The translations under genes were made by a program, and so were the position numbers. Below, in pieces: positions 42,376-51,081 of a DNA stretch of 64,000 nucleotides. Under the pieces are notes generated by a model that was not told where the DNA came from, searched no databases, and was given only the letters and a program-made list of their open reading frames with translations. The stretch is from Paenibacillus sp. BSR1-1. GTDB taxonomy: Bacteria > Bacillota > Bacilli > Bacillales > Cytobacillaceae. Each line of letters starts with the position of its first letter. Position 1 is the first letter of the stretch. The stretch lies in the NCBI RefSeq assembly GCF_030403775.1, contig NZ_JAQMWQ010000022.1:35083-99082 (forward strand), written 5' to 3'.

Positions 42376-42771
42376 TTGGAGGAAAGGTCTATTCAAATAG
42401 CCGCGATTATTGTAGCAGTGTTTTCGAGCGGCATCGCAATCTTTCAAGTCTTGCTCTTTTTAGGGCTGCCGTTAGCAGAGTATAGCTGGGGTGGTAAATA
42501 CCAGGGGGTGCTGCCGAAGAAAATGAGAATCATGGGTCTTCCATCTGCATTATTATTACTCTTTTTTGGATTTATTTTTCTAGTGCATACAAAAGTTCTA
42601 TCAGTGGAATTCAATTTGCCAACCAATCTTTTTGTCATCTTGATTACGATCTTCATGGGATTAAATACACTGGGAAATTTGGCTTCAAAAAGCAAAAAAG
42701 AGAGAATAGTCATGACTCCATTAGCAGGAATCACATTCTTATCATGTTTGCTTGTCCTTATATTGAACTAA
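42376..42771 (+). CDS. Small integral membrane protein, unrecognised
   Basis: A 131-residue protein with four predicted membrane segments (about residues 5-30, 50-70, 78-98, 110-130). A conserved-looking loop is YSWGGKYQGVLPKKMR after TM1. I do not recognise the family. The frame can be extended to 42337, but AGAAGGGAT followed 7-8 bp later by TTG 42376 gives the best start. No operon partner. Confidence 0.65.
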   Translation: MEERSIQIAAIIVAVFSSGIAIFQVLLFLGLPLAEYSWGGKYQGVLPKKMRIMGLPSALLLLFFGFIFLVHTKVLSVEFNLPTNLFVILITIFMGLNTLGNLASKSKKERIVMTPLAGITFLSCLLVLILN

Positions 42772-42799
42772 GTAACTATAGGGAATGTTCTTCTGGTTT

Positions 42800-43066
42800 C
42801 TCCTAATGCCAGTGTGAAGGAAATATTCGGTTCTATGGTAATTAGGAGGAGCTCCTAACGCCCGTGAGAAGGAAATTCTCGCTTCTATGGTAATTAGGAA
42901 GAGCTCCTAATGCCAGTGTGAAGGAAATATTCGGTTCTATGGTAATTAAGAGGAGCTCCTAACGCCCGTGAGAAAGAAATTCTCGGTTCAATGGTAATTA
43001 GGAAGAGCTCCTAATACTCGTATAAAGGAAATATTCGCTTCTATTGTAATTAGCAAGAGCCCTTAA
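42800..43066. repeat. Array of five 52-bp tandem units (array 52-I)
   Basis: CTCCTAA recurs at 42800, 42852, 42904, 42956 and 43008, with a degraded sixth at 43060: an exact 52-bp period. Two sequence types alternate: TGCCAGTGTGAAGGAAATA and CGCCCGTGAGAAGGAAATT, so the higher-order period is 104. Each junction is a palindrome (TTAGGA-N-GAGCTCCTAA). No unique spacers. A second array of the same family is at 45633. Confidence 0.9.
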
Positions 43067-43117
43067 TGCAGCGGAACGGTTTTTGTAGTCAAATCCATGT
43101 AAAAACGAAATCAAATC

Positions 43118-43176
43118 AAAAACACCTCCGATTTATGTACTCGTTTATCGTACATGTCGAAGGTGTTTTTTTGTTT
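43118..43176 (+). terminator. Long terminator hairpin
   Basis: AAAAACACCT (43118-43127) pairs with AGGTGTTTTT (43161-43170), with inner ATGTAC/GTACAT (43135-43140/43150-43155) and a T-rich tail. Confidence 0.8.
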
Positions 43177-43192
43177 TTGTTAAGTTTGAGGT

Positions 43193-43372
43193 TTAATGTT
43201 GCCTCTTTCTTCTAATTCTAGATAACAGAACAATAAACCCCAATGCAATCAAGATTAGTCCATATAACATGGTGTTATTATCGTCTACTACTTTTTTACT
43301 ATTTTGATAAGGAAAACCATGGGAACGGTTCCACTTATTTTTGGGATTTTTTTCATTTTCTTCAGAGAGTTT
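43193..43372 (-). pseudogene. Possible remnant of a C-terminal membrane anchor
   Basis: An open minus-strand frame of 59 codons, bounded upstream by a stop at 43375-43373 and lacking a good start. It reads a charged linker (KLSEENEKNPKNK), then a hydrophobic stretch LYGLILIALGFIVLLS and a basic tail RIRRKRQH. This is the shape of a sortase-type or simple C-terminal membrane anchor, though no LPXTG-like motif is seen. It may be the last fragment of a lost surface protein. Part of the frame crosses a dispersed-repeat remnant (AACGGTTCC). Confidence 0.3.
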
Positions 43373-43452
43373 CTAAAAAAACAATATTGCTTAAAGATAA
43401 GTGGTATTGGTTATATTTGTAATAAATTAGATAAAAGGTTGGAGGAACAATC

Positions 43453-43941
43453 TTGGTTATGAAAGCAAATTCAAATCCTTCATTTTTAGCCCGAAATTTA
43501 TGGTCGGGTATTTTTTTCGGAATCGGTTTAGTTGCTTTTTTTGATGAAACTGTTTTTCATCAAATTTTACATTGGCATCATTTTTATGACAAAAGCACAT
43601 TGGGTATTGGTTTGGTCTCAGATGGTTTATTTCATGCTTTAAGTTGGTTTGCAACAATCGGAGGTCTATTCCTTCTTGCAGACTTACGGCGTAGAAATGC
43701 CTTTTGGTTGAAAAGGTGGATAGGCGGCATGCTCCTTGGGGGAGGAGGATTCCAGTTATACGATGGAACCATCCAGCACAAGCTGATGAGGATTCACCAG
43801 ATTCGCTATGTCGAAAATGTCATGATCTACGACTTAATATGGAACATACTTGCCGTAGTGATGCTCATAATTAGCATCATTTTAATTGTAAGGACACAAA
43901 AGGATTCAAAGCCTCTAAGGGGTAAAGACAGTCATGCATAA
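43453..43941 (+). CDS. DUF2243 membrane protein
   Basis: A 162-residue protein with four membrane segments and several membrane-embedded histidines (TVFHQILHWHHFYD, GLFHALSWF, DGTIQHKLMRIHQIR), the DUF2243 pattern. The histidines suggest metal or heme contact, but no function is established. TTG 43453 is 7 bp after GGAGG and ATG 43459 is alternative. It overlaps the CtaG-like gene by 8 bp, a pairing that suggests a role in respiratory oxidase assembly. Confidence 0.85.
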   Translation: MVMKANSNPSFLARNLWSGIFFGIGLVAFFDETVFHQILHWHHFYDKSTLGIGLVSDGLFHALSWFATIGGLFLLADLRRRNAFWLKRWIGGMLLGGGGFQLYDGTIQHKLMRIHQIRYVENVMIYDLIWNILAVVMLIISIILIVRTQKDSKPLRGKDSHA

Positions 43942-44719
43942 TGAACATGTTTATCATGGTAATGGAATTGCTTACGAGCTTATACTGTTAATAGCGTTTT
44001 TACTGGTATTTGTTGTGTATATTCTTGCTAGTTTTATATCTAATCGTCATTACAAACGCTGGCCGCTGTCCCGTACAATCTTTTGGGTAGTAGGGATTCT
44101 TTGTCTAGCTGTAACAGTTGTTGGCTCCTTAGCCGAACAGGCTCATATAGATTTTTCAGCACATATGTTAGGACATTTACTTCTCGGAATGGCTGCTCCG
44201 CTTCTCATTGTTCTATCTGCACCAATGACGCTTGTTATGCGAAATCTCCATGTAAAAAGAGCACGGCAGCTTTCAAAATTTCTAAAGAGTTACCCTATAC
44301 GGATCCTTAGTGACCCCATATTCGCTTCTCTATTCAATGTGGGAGGATTATGGATCCTTTATACCACAGACTTATATTCTGCGATGCACCACAATATTGT
44401 TCTTTATTTTTTCATACATGTACATGTATTCCTTGCAGGCTATCTGTTTACAGCAGCTTTCATTTCGATTGACCCAACCCCACATAGGACAAATTTTATT
44501 TACCGTACGATTGTTTTGTTCTTTTCATTCGCAAATCATGGAATCTTATCAAAATACATATATGCCCACCCTCCATTGGGAGTAGCAAAAGCACAAGCAG
44601 AAATGGGAAGTATGCTCATGTATTATGGCGGAGACGTGATTGATATCGTTTTAATCTACATTCTCTGCTTGCAGTGGTATAGGTTTAAAAGGCCAGTTGG
44701 CCCTTGGCTTTCAACCTGA
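43934..44719 (+). CDS. CtaG-like cytochrome c oxidase assembly protein (caa3_CtaG family)
   Basis: A 261-residue protein with about seven membrane segments. Family motifs are AHMLGHLLLGMAAPLLIVLSA, where the histidines and prolines are conserved, and MHHNIVLYFFIHVHVFLAGYLF with clustered histidines, likely copper-binding. Members help assemble or mature aa3/caa3-type oxidases. It overlaps the preceding DUF2243 gene and no oxidase structural genes are visible, so its target is elsewhere in the genome. Confidence 0.85.
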   Translation: MHNEHVYHGNGIAYELILLIAFLLVFVVYILASFISNRHYKRWPLSRTIFWVVGILCLAVTVVGSLAEQAHIDFSAHMLGHLLLGMAAPLLIVLSAPMTLVMRNLHVKRARQLSKFLKSYPIRILSDPIFASLFNVGGLWILYTTDLYSAMHHNIVLYFFIHVHVFLAGYLFTAAFISIDPTPHRTNFIYRTIVLFFSFANHGILSKYIYAHPPLGVAKAQAEMGSMLMYYGGDVIDIVLIYILCLQWYRFKRPVGPWLST

Positions 44720-44769
44720 AAGGCGGTTATCATGGAGTTGCTGTCATTGAAGTGTGGGAGGATAAAAAA

Positions 44770-45507
44770 TTGTTAATCGATAAAATCATCCAATTTGAGA
44801 ATCATTTTGCGGAATTGCAGGCAAAGGTTGTAGAAAAGCCTTATGGCCGAATCTTTTATGACCAAGATAATCCATTATCTTATGATAGTAATCATGCATA
44901 TATTAAGGAAGATTTTGATGGTGATTGGAATTTGGCCATCAATGAAATAATCGATTTTTATCGGGAGATGGCGATTATTCCGCGTGTCTATACGTTTACT
45001 AGAAGTAAAAATAATGTGGGGCTGTTTTTAGAAGAGAACGGGTTTTTAAAACAGATTGAAGAGCTAAGTTTCTATGTTCAAAAAAACAAAAAATTAATCG
45101 ATCGGGCTAGAACGATAGATATTAGAAGACTCCACTTATCAGATGAACAGGAATTAAGCCACTTTGGTCAGGAGCTGAGCGAGTGGGGGTATAAATCGTT
45201 AATGAAGGCTATAGGAAACAAAGACTTTTACCTTTTTGGCGGATATGAGGCTGATGCTTTGGTATGTATAGCGTCTTTGTACAAACAGGGCGATATTTCA
45301 AGAATCAATGATGTTTTCACAAAAAGTGATAAAAGAGGGAAAGGCTACGGAGCCCAATTAATCAACTTTATCACGGAGTTTAATGATAAAACCCTTCATA
45401 CCGTAAGCTATTTATACGCCAACAATCCGATCGCCATCAACATGTATAAAAAAGCAGGATATGTAGAGATGAAGGAAATGGTACGCGGGTGTTACTGGGT
45501 GGAATGA
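44770..45507 (+). CDS. GNAT family N-acetyltransferase
   Basis: A roughly 245-residue protein. The GNAT fold is in the C-terminal half: ISRINDVFTKSDKRGKGYGAQLINFI carries the acetyl-CoA binding RGKGYG loop, followed by TVSYLYANNPIAINMYKKAGY. The N-terminal 120 residues are a divergent second acetyltransferase-like half. The frame reaches back into the CtaG gene at 44704, but GGGAGGAT (44756-44763) and TTG 44770 give a well-spaced start downstream of that gene. Substrate unknown. Confidence 0.82.
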   Translation: MLIDKIIQFENHFAELQAKVVEKPYGRIFYDQDNPLSYDSNHAYIKEDFDGDWNLAINEIIDFYREMAIIPRVYTFTRSKNNVGLFLEENGFLKQIEELSFYVQKNKKLIDRARTIDIRRLHLSDEQELSHFGQELSEWGYKSLMKAIGNKDFYLFGGYEADALVCIASLYKQGDISRINDVFTKSDKRGKGYGAQLINFITEFNDKTLHTVSYLYANNPIAINMYKKAGYVEMKEMVRGCYWVE

Positions 45508-45632
45508 AATCCTGTGTTTTATTTTTGTTTTAAAGAGACTTTTTCACAGCTCCTGAACCGTCCTATTACCCATTTATATATTTTTACAGGTTATAAAGAG
45601 AAGTTTCGAATTCTCCAAGTAAATATGGAGGG

Positions 45633-45905
45633 CTCCTAATGCCCGAGCGGGAGAAAAATTCGATCCAACGGTAATTATGGAGCGCTCCTAATTCCCATGA
45701 GGAAGGAAAATTCGCTACAACAGTAATTAGGAAAGGCTCCTAATGCCCGAGCGGAGGAAAAATGCGGTCCAACGGTAAATAGGGAGGGCTCTTAATTCCC
45801 ATGAGGAAGAAAAATTCGCTACAACAGTAATTAGGAAAGGCTCCTAATGCCCGAGTGGAGGAAAATTTCGCTTCAACGGTAACTAGGGGAGTGGCCCTAC
45901 TAATG
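45633..45905. repeat. Array of five 52-bp tandem units (array 52-II)
   Basis: CTCCTAA/CTCTTAA recurs at 45633, 45685, 45737, 45789 and 45841, exactly 52 bp apart, with a sixth disturbed copy near 45895. Two types alternate (TGCCCGAGCGG.. and TTCCCATGAGG..), as in array 52-I. It occupies the gap between two convergent genes. Confidence 0.9.
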
Positions 45906-45917
45906 CCCGGCAAAGAA

Positions 45918-45947
45918 AAAACCACCCTGTTTTAACAGAATGGTTTT
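45918..45947 (-). terminator. Terminator of the BASS transporter gene
   Basis: On the minus strand, AAAACCA/TGGTTTT (45941-45947 with 45918-45924) and AACAG/CTGTT form the stem, followed by TTTTCTTTG. Confidence 0.75.
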
Positions 45948-45963
45948 AAAAGATTCTCTTTAT

Positions 45964-46926
45964 CTACACTGCCATGTCATGCTTTTGATCTGGTTGACGT
46001 TTGTCCTTCATCCGGCTAAAAATATTAGCGAGAAGGGAACCAGAAATATTATGCCAAACGCTGAAAATGGCGCTTGGTACTGCCGCTAATGGCGAGAAAT
46101 GTGCAGTGGCGATGGCCACTCCCAATCCGGAATTCTGCATGCCGACTTCCATGGCAACAGCCTTTTGTTTGGCCAAGTCCATTCCGCATATACGGGCAAA
46201 GAAGAAGCCGATTAAGAATCCAAGCAGATTATGAAGGATTACCACTCCAAAAATTAGCAGGCCCGTTTCGGCAATTTTAGCCGCACTGCCGGCAACAACA
46301 GCAGATACAATTAACACAATCGCGATAACGGAAACTAGCGGCATTGCTTTTGCTCCAGCCTGTGCCTGTTTTCCAAAAAACTTTTTAATGATAAAGCCAA
46401 GTGCCAATGGCACAATGACCACTTGTACAATCGAAAGGAATAATGATGACACGCTGACATCCACCCATTTGCTTGCGAACAGAAGAATGAGCAATGGTGT
46501 AACGATTGGTGCAAGAATCGTAGAAACAGAGGCAATGGCAACGGCGAGCGCCACATTTCCTCTTGCCAGGAACACCATTACATTCGAAGCTGTACCGCTT
46601 GGGCAGCATCCTACTAAAATGACTCCGACCGCGACTTCCTTCGGTAAATCAAGTCCGACTGCCAGTAAAAAGGCAAGCAGCGGCATAATGATAAAGTGAC
46701 CGATGACTCCAAGGGCTACTTCTTTTGGCCTTCTAAATACTTCTTTAAAATCCGATAATTCAAGTGTTAGGCCCATTCCGAACATAACGATCCCTAGTAA
46801 AGGAACAATATAACCTCCCAGTCCCACAAAGTGTTCAGGAAAAGAATAAGCAATGACGGCAAAAATCAAAACCCATAACGTAAATGTTTTCCCGGCAAAG
46901 CTGCTGATTTTCTCGATGACTCCCAA
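45964..46926 (-). CDS. Bile acid:sodium symporter (BASS) family transporter
   Basis: A 320-residue protein with about ten membrane helices. BASS signatures: VVLIGCCPSGTASNVM-type crossing loop (VGVILVGCCPSGTASNVMVF) and the second crossover EVGMQNSGLGVAIATAHF. Sodium-dependent uptake of an organic anion such as a keto acid or pantoate is typical of bacterial members. It starts with TTG (46926-46924), 5-6 bp after GGAGGGT. Upstream 46927-47190 is AT-rich and gene-free. Confidence 0.9.
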   Translation of the reverse strand: MGVIEKISSFAGKTFTLWVLIFAVIAYSFPEHFVGLGGYIVPLLGIVMFGMGLTLELSDFKEVFRRPKEVALGVIGHFIIMPLLAFLLAVGLDLPKEVAVGVILVGCCPSGTASNVMVFLARGNVALAVAIASVSTILAPIVTPLLILLFASKWVDVSVSSLFLSIVQVVIVPLALGFIIKKFFGKQAQAGAKAMPLVSVIAIVLIVSAVVAGSAAKIAETGLLIFGVVILHNLLGFLIGFFFARICGMDLAKQKAVAMEVGMQNSGLGVAIATAHFSPLAAVPSAIFSVWHNISGSLLANIFSRMKDKRQPDQKHDMAV

Positions 46927-47142
46927 AGTAAACCCTCCACAAAAAAAAATTTTTTAATATTTTAATATGTTAGATTAAATATTTCTAAAAATCAATAAAT
47001 TTAGTCTATTTAGTTAAATGTTTAAAGCGGTGAAGTGTGAATAGATAGATGGAAGCCCTTTCTTTAAAATCTTCACCGTTTTGAGTCTTTTGTTGCATTC
47101 AAATATCGTTTTAAACAAGTTATTATTTAGAGGTTTAAAAAG

Positions 47143-47165
47143 CCGGTGTTTTAACAAAACATCGG
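47143..47165 (+). other. Hairpin in the MscS leader
   Basis: CCGGTGTTTT (47143-47152) and AAAACATCGG (47156-47165) pair with one wobble, ending about 8 bp before the GAGGGAAGG ribosome binding region. It may influence translation of the channel gene. Confidence 0.45.
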
Positions 47166-47190
47166 TGAGAAGAGGGAAGGTATTTAAGGA

Positions 47191-48285
47191 ATGTCTTTAG
47201 GTTCATTTCATATCGACTATGACGTGTTAAAAAATTTAGGGATTTCTATAGGGATTGTGCTTTTATTTATTCTTTTTCGAAACATTTTTACCAAGTATGT
47301 GTTTCAGTTGATTTTAAAATTGACGAGGAAGACGCCAACGGATTTTTTTACCCAAATATGTTTGGCTTTTGAACGTCCTTTAGGCTGGTTTTTCATTATT
47401 TTTGGTTTGTACCTGGCCATGGACTATTTTCCGTTTATCGAACAACAGAATGCCTTATTTTTAAAACTTTTGCGTTCCATGGTCATTGTTTTAATTACTT
47501 GGGGATTGTTTAATTTGACCTCTCCTACTTCAGGGATTTTAATCAGTTTAAATGAAAAATTAACCAATAAGATTGATTCCATTCTGATTCCGTTTTTTTC
47601 AAGGACCATCCGGGTCATCCTGATTGCCATCAGTATCAGCATTATCGGTCAAGAGTTTGATTATGATGTTAATGGGTTGGTCGCTGGTCTCGGACTAGGG
47701 GGTCTGGCCTTTGCTTTAGCAGCAAAAGAGGCGGTAGGGAATCTCATTGGCGGGATTGTCATTGTTACAGAAAAGCCTTTTTCCATTGGCGATTGGATTC
47801 TGACTCCCAGCGTTGAGGGGATCGTCGAAGATATTAATTTCCGAAGTACGAAAATTCGAACCTTTAGTCAGGCATTGGTGACCGTTCCAAACGCAACACT
47901 TGCGAATGAGGCTATTACCAATTGGAGCCGGATGGGGAAAAGGCGGATCACGTTCCACTTGGGACTTAACTATCAAACTACTAAAGACCAAATTAAGCGC
48001 GTGGTTTACCGGATTGATCAAATGCTGCGGACGCATGATGAGATCCATCCGGATACGATTATGGCAGCCTTCGATCATTATAATGAAAGCAGTCTCGATG
48101 TTCTGGTTTACTTTTTCACGAATACGACTGTATGGGCAGAGCACGTTAAAATCAAGCATGAAATTAACTTAGAAATCATGGGGATTTTAGAGGAAGAAGG
48201 AGTAGAAGTTGCCTTCCCAAGCCGGACGATTTATGTATCTCCGCAATCCAATGAATTGCTGCAAACTATGGGTTCCTTTGATTGA
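47191..48285 (+). CDS. MscS family mechanosensitive ion channel
   Basis: A 364-residue channel. Four membrane segments lie in residues 10-160 and the pore helix TM3 is at about 163-190, with the GLGLGGLAFALAAKEAVGN glycine/alanine pattern. The MscS beta domain follows (KPFSIGDWI, FRSTKIRTF, VPNATLANEAITNWS) and a C-terminal cytoplasmic alpha/beta domain. It opens under membrane tension to release solutes on osmotic downshock. Monocistronic with a terminator 20 bp after the stop. Confidence 0.93.
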   Translation: MSLGSFHIDYDVLKNLGISIGIVLLFILFRNIFTKYVFQLILKLTRKTPTDFFTQICLAFERPLGWFFIIFGLYLAMDYFPFIEQQNALFLKLLRSMVIVLITWGLFNLTSPTSGILISLNEKLTNKIDSILIPFFSRTIRVILIAISISIIGQEFDYDVNGLVAGLGLGGLAFALAAKEAVGNLIGGIVIVTEKPFSIGDWILTPSVEGIVEDINFRSTKIRTFSQALVTVPNATLANEAITNWSRMGKRRITFHLGLNYQTTKDQIKRVVYRIDQMLRTHDEIHPDTIMAAFDHYNESSLDVLVYFFTNTTVWAEHVKIKHEINLEIMGILEEEGVEVAFPSRTIYVSPQSNELLQTMGSFD

Positions 48286-48305
48286 AATTAAATATAAAGA
48301 AAAAC

Positions 48306-48338
48306 AGACCTTTTGCGGTGACGCGGAGGTCTTTTTTG
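48306..48338 (+). terminator. Terminator of the MscS gene
   Basis: AGACCT (48306-48311) and AGGTCT (48327-48332) are followed by six T, with inner GCG/CGC pairing. Confidence 0.8.
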
Positions 48339-48358
48339 TCAGCTGTTTGAATGGGATT

Positions 48359-48388
48359 AGAATATTTTTCCTATATGAATGCATACTA
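48359..48388 (+). promoter_or_regulatory. Predicted sigma-G promoter of the germination operon
   Basis: -35 AGAATA (48359-48364), 17 bp, -10 CATACTA (48382-48388). The -10 fits the forespore sigma-G consensus CATNNTA exactly and the -35 matches TGNATA in four or five positions. Germinant-receptor operons are classic sigma-G targets, and the distance to the gerA start is about 40 bp. Confidence 0.6.
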
Positions 48389-48428
48389 AAAACAAAATCT
48401 TACAACGATTGAGAAAGGGACGGAGTGG

Positions 48429-49976
48429 ATGTTTGATTTTCTGAAGCCCTCAAAAGGCAAGCGCTCATTTCTGCACAAACAAGTAAGCACCCATTCTAAT
48501 CTTCAGAAAAAAATGAGCGCAGATGATGTCCTGGACTCTGATTTATCCCAGAATACAGAGATACTCCAACAGGTATTTTCTCAGGCACCTGATTTAGTGA
48601 TACGTTGCTTTTCAATTAACGCTAGTAAAACTGATGCCGCATTGGTTTATTTGCCTGGATTGACGAACAAAGATGCCATTCAAAATCATGTTCTGAAGCC
48701 ATTGATGAGCAGCTCTTTCGAACTTGATAAGGAACTGCCCATTACAATAGGGGATGTCGAGGTCGTCGAAACGTGGGGCCAGGTCGAAAGTGCCATTCTA
48801 GGTGGAGATAGCGTTTTATTGATAAATGGACAAAACACCGGGTATCGATTAGATACAAAAGGATGGCCGCAAAGAGAAGTTAGTGACCCTCAAAACGAAA
48901 TATCGCTTAAAGGTGCTCATCAAGGGTTTGTGGAAACAGGGACACAAAATATCGCATTAATTCGCAGGTATATTCCCCACCACGAATTAATGTTGAAAGA
49001 AATGACAATCGGTTTACGAGGAAAAACAAAGGTATCCCTTTTATATTTGAGAGATGTCGCTTCTGATGACGTGCTGAGAGAATTGGAAACACGGATCCAA
49101 AATATTACCGTGGACGCGATCATTAATACGGGTGAACTGATCGAATTTATTGAAGATAATCCTTATTCACCCTTCCCGCAAATTATGTTGACCGAAAGAC
49201 CTGATACAGCAGTATCCCACATTCTGCAGGGAAGATTCGTGATAGTTTTGGACCGTTCTCCGAGCGTATTGATTGCCCCGACAAATTTTATGTCTTTTTT
49301 TCAGGCTGTGGATGATTACGGAACTCGTTGGTTACTTTCTACCTTTATCCGAGTAAGCCGTTTTTTAGCCTTTATCATTACCTTATTTTTTCCCGCCAGC
49401 TATGTGGCGTTTATTTCCTATAATTTTGAAGTCATCCCGATGGAGCTTTTACTTTCGATTGCTGAATCAAGGATACAAGTTCCATTCGCGCCTGTGCTGG
49501 AAGCGGTGATTATGGAGACGATTTTGGAATTGATGAGGGAAGCTGCCTTAAGGCTGCCGACTCCAATTGGTCAGACCATCGGCATTGTGGGGGGCATTAT
49601 CATTGGCCAGGCTGCTGTTGCGGTAGGAATTGTCAGCAACATTATGATCATCGTCGTTGCCGTTACAGCCATCGCTTCTTATAACATCCCTAATTATGAT
49701 ATGAGTTCAGCCATTAGACTGTTAAGATTTCCAATGATGTTAGCAGCCGCTATGTTTGGTGTTGTAGGGATTGTGATAGGCTGGATGACCATAGTTGGCC
49801 ACCTTGTAAGTCTTGAATCATTAGGCACACCTTATGGAACCCCGCTGGCTCCTTTCCGATTTGCTGATATGAAGGATGCGTTTTTGCGCTTTCCTTTATG
49901 GACAATGAAAAGCCGCCCCAAAGGCACTGGAGCTATTCCTACTATTCGACAAGGGCGAAATCGCACTAAAAGGTGA
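48429..49976 (+). CDS. gerA-like: GerA family germinant receptor A subunit
   Basis: A 515-residue spore inner-membrane protein. A soluble N-terminal domain (about 1-290) has LLINGQNTGYRLDTKGWPQR and SLKGAHQGFVETGTQNIALIRRYI, both GerA-family blocks. About five membrane segments follow (TFIRVSRFLAFIITLFFPAS onward), with RLPTPIGQTIGIVGGIIIGQ and a basic tail. With GerB and GerC subunits it detects small-molecule germinants and triggers ion release. GerB starts 5 bp downstream. Its last 134 codons are duplicated 2.65 kb downstream. Germinant cannot be told from sequence. Confidence 0.94.
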   Translation: MFDFLKPSKGKRSFLHKQVSTHSNLQKKMSADDVLDSDLSQNTEILQQVFSQAPDLVIRCFSINASKTDAALVYLPGLTNKDAIQNHVLKPLMSSSFELDKELPITIGDVEVVETWGQVESAILGGDSVLLINGQNTGYRLDTKGWPQREVSDPQNEISLKGAHQGFVETGTQNIALIRRYIPHHELMLKEMTIGLRGKTKVSLLYLRDVASDDVLRELETRIQNITVDAIINTGELIEFIEDNPYSPFPQIMLTERPDTAVSHILQGRFVIVLDRSPSVLIAPTNFMSFFQAVDDYGTRWLLSTFIRVSRFLAFIITLFFPASYVAFISYNFEVIPMELLLSIAESRIQVPFAPVLEAVIMETILELMREAALRLPTPIGQTIGIVGGIIIGQAAVAVGIVSNIMIIVVAVTAIASYNIPNYDMSSAIRLLRFPMMLAAAMFGVVGIVIGWMTIVGHLVSLESLGTPYGTPLAPFRFADMKDAFLRFPLWTMKSRPKGTGAIPTIRQGRNRTKR

Positions 49977-49980
49977 AACG

Positions 49981-51081
49981 ATGAAGAAATATGCCTTTAA
50001 TGAAATCACGGTCATGCAGTATATTTTTTTAATTAATGGAGCGCAGGTAGGGACCGGTGTTCTATCCCTCCCGCGCATACTTGCTGAAAAAGCTGGAACC
50101 GATGGTTGGATCGCTATCATAATTGGCTGGTTGTGCTCAGTCTCTGCCAGCATTTTTTTAGTTAAAGCGGCTGCAAAATACCCTGAGGACACCCTTTACG
50201 AAATTCTAATACGTTTTTTCGGAAAAATACTGGGGAAAGTGCTCATCTCGGTTTATATGGTGTACTTTGCATTTTCCGCTTGGACCATTCTTGTAAATGC
50301 CTGTCTCTATATTAAGGCATGGTTTCTGCCTAAAACCCCTGAGTATATCGTTTTACTATTATTTTCGATTCCGACTTTTGTTATTGCCCGCAACGGATTA
50401 CGCGTTTTAGGCAGGTACTCGGAACTATCTTTTTATATGGTAATTTGGATTCCTTTGTTTTTATTGATACCGCTAAAGGATGGAAATTGGCTCCATTTTC
50501 TTCCTTTGCTTAAAGAAGGGTGGCGGCCGGTTTTATCTGCTGTACCGACCACTGTTACTTCCTTTTTGGGGTTTGAAGTAGCGTTCTTCTTTTACCCCTT
50601 TTTACAAAAAAAGCAGCATGCAGTGCTCGGAATTACGATTGCAAACACGTTAACAATATTGTTTTATGTATTTGTGACGTTTGTCTGCTATGCTTACTTT
50701 AGCCCCGATGGGATTATTGAATTTAATCAACCTGTACTGAATTTACTGAAACTCATTGAATTTCGTTTTTTGGAGCGTTTTGACATGGTTTTATTGGCTG
50801 TATATCTGATTGTTGTTTCCACAGCCTGGATTCCTTACGTATACCTTGCTCCGTTTTGCTTTAGTCAATTGCTTGGAAAACAGGATCACAGTAATTACGT
50901 GATTATTTTATTATTGATCATAATTGGAATGGTATTTTGGCTCGATCCTACTTGGAATGATTCAGAAGGGTGGCAGAAGATGGTGGTCAAAGGCGGGCTG
51001 GGATTGGCATTCGTTGCCCCGCCATTCTTATGGGTTTATAGCTGGATATATGAAAAGTTCCGTCGGAGGGTAAGCCATTGA
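49981..51081 (+). CDS. gerB-like: GerB family germinant receptor B subunit, copy 1
   Basis: A 366-residue APC-superfamily-like membrane protein with ten predicted helices. It has the family N-terminus YIFLINGAQVGTGVLSLPR and VYSWIYEKFRR end. In receptor complexes the B subunit binds the germinant. It overlaps the C-subunit gene by 4 bp through TTGA. A near-identical paralogue is at 52635, also exactly 366 codons. Confidence 0.94.
   Translation: MKKYAFNEITVMQYIFLINGAQVGTGVLSLPRILAEKAGTDGWIAIIIGWLCSVSASIFLVKAAAKYPEDTLYEILIRFFGKILGKVLISVYMVYFAFSAWTILVNACLYIKAWFLPKTPEYIVLLLFSIPTFVIARNGLRVLGRYSELSFYMVIWIPLFLLIPLKDGNWLHFLPLLKEGWRPVLSAVPTTVTSFLGFEVAFFFYPFLQKKQHAVLGITIANTLTILFYVFVTFVCYAYFSPDGIIEFNQPVLNLLKLIEFRFLERFDMVLLAVYLIVVSTAWIPYVYLAPFCFSQLLGKQDHSNYVIILLLIIIGMVFWLDPTWNDSEGWQKMVVKGGLGLAFVAPPFLWVYSWIYEKFRRRVSH

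Noticed and set aside
42800..45905. CRISPR array
   Set aside because: The 52-bp and 21-bp arrays have near-contiguous repeated units, not repeats separated by unique spacers, and no cas genes are present.
47032..47096. Terminator formed by CGGTGAAG and CTTCACCG
   Set aside because: The arms are about 45 bases apart and no gene ends there in that direction; the pairing may be fortuitous.
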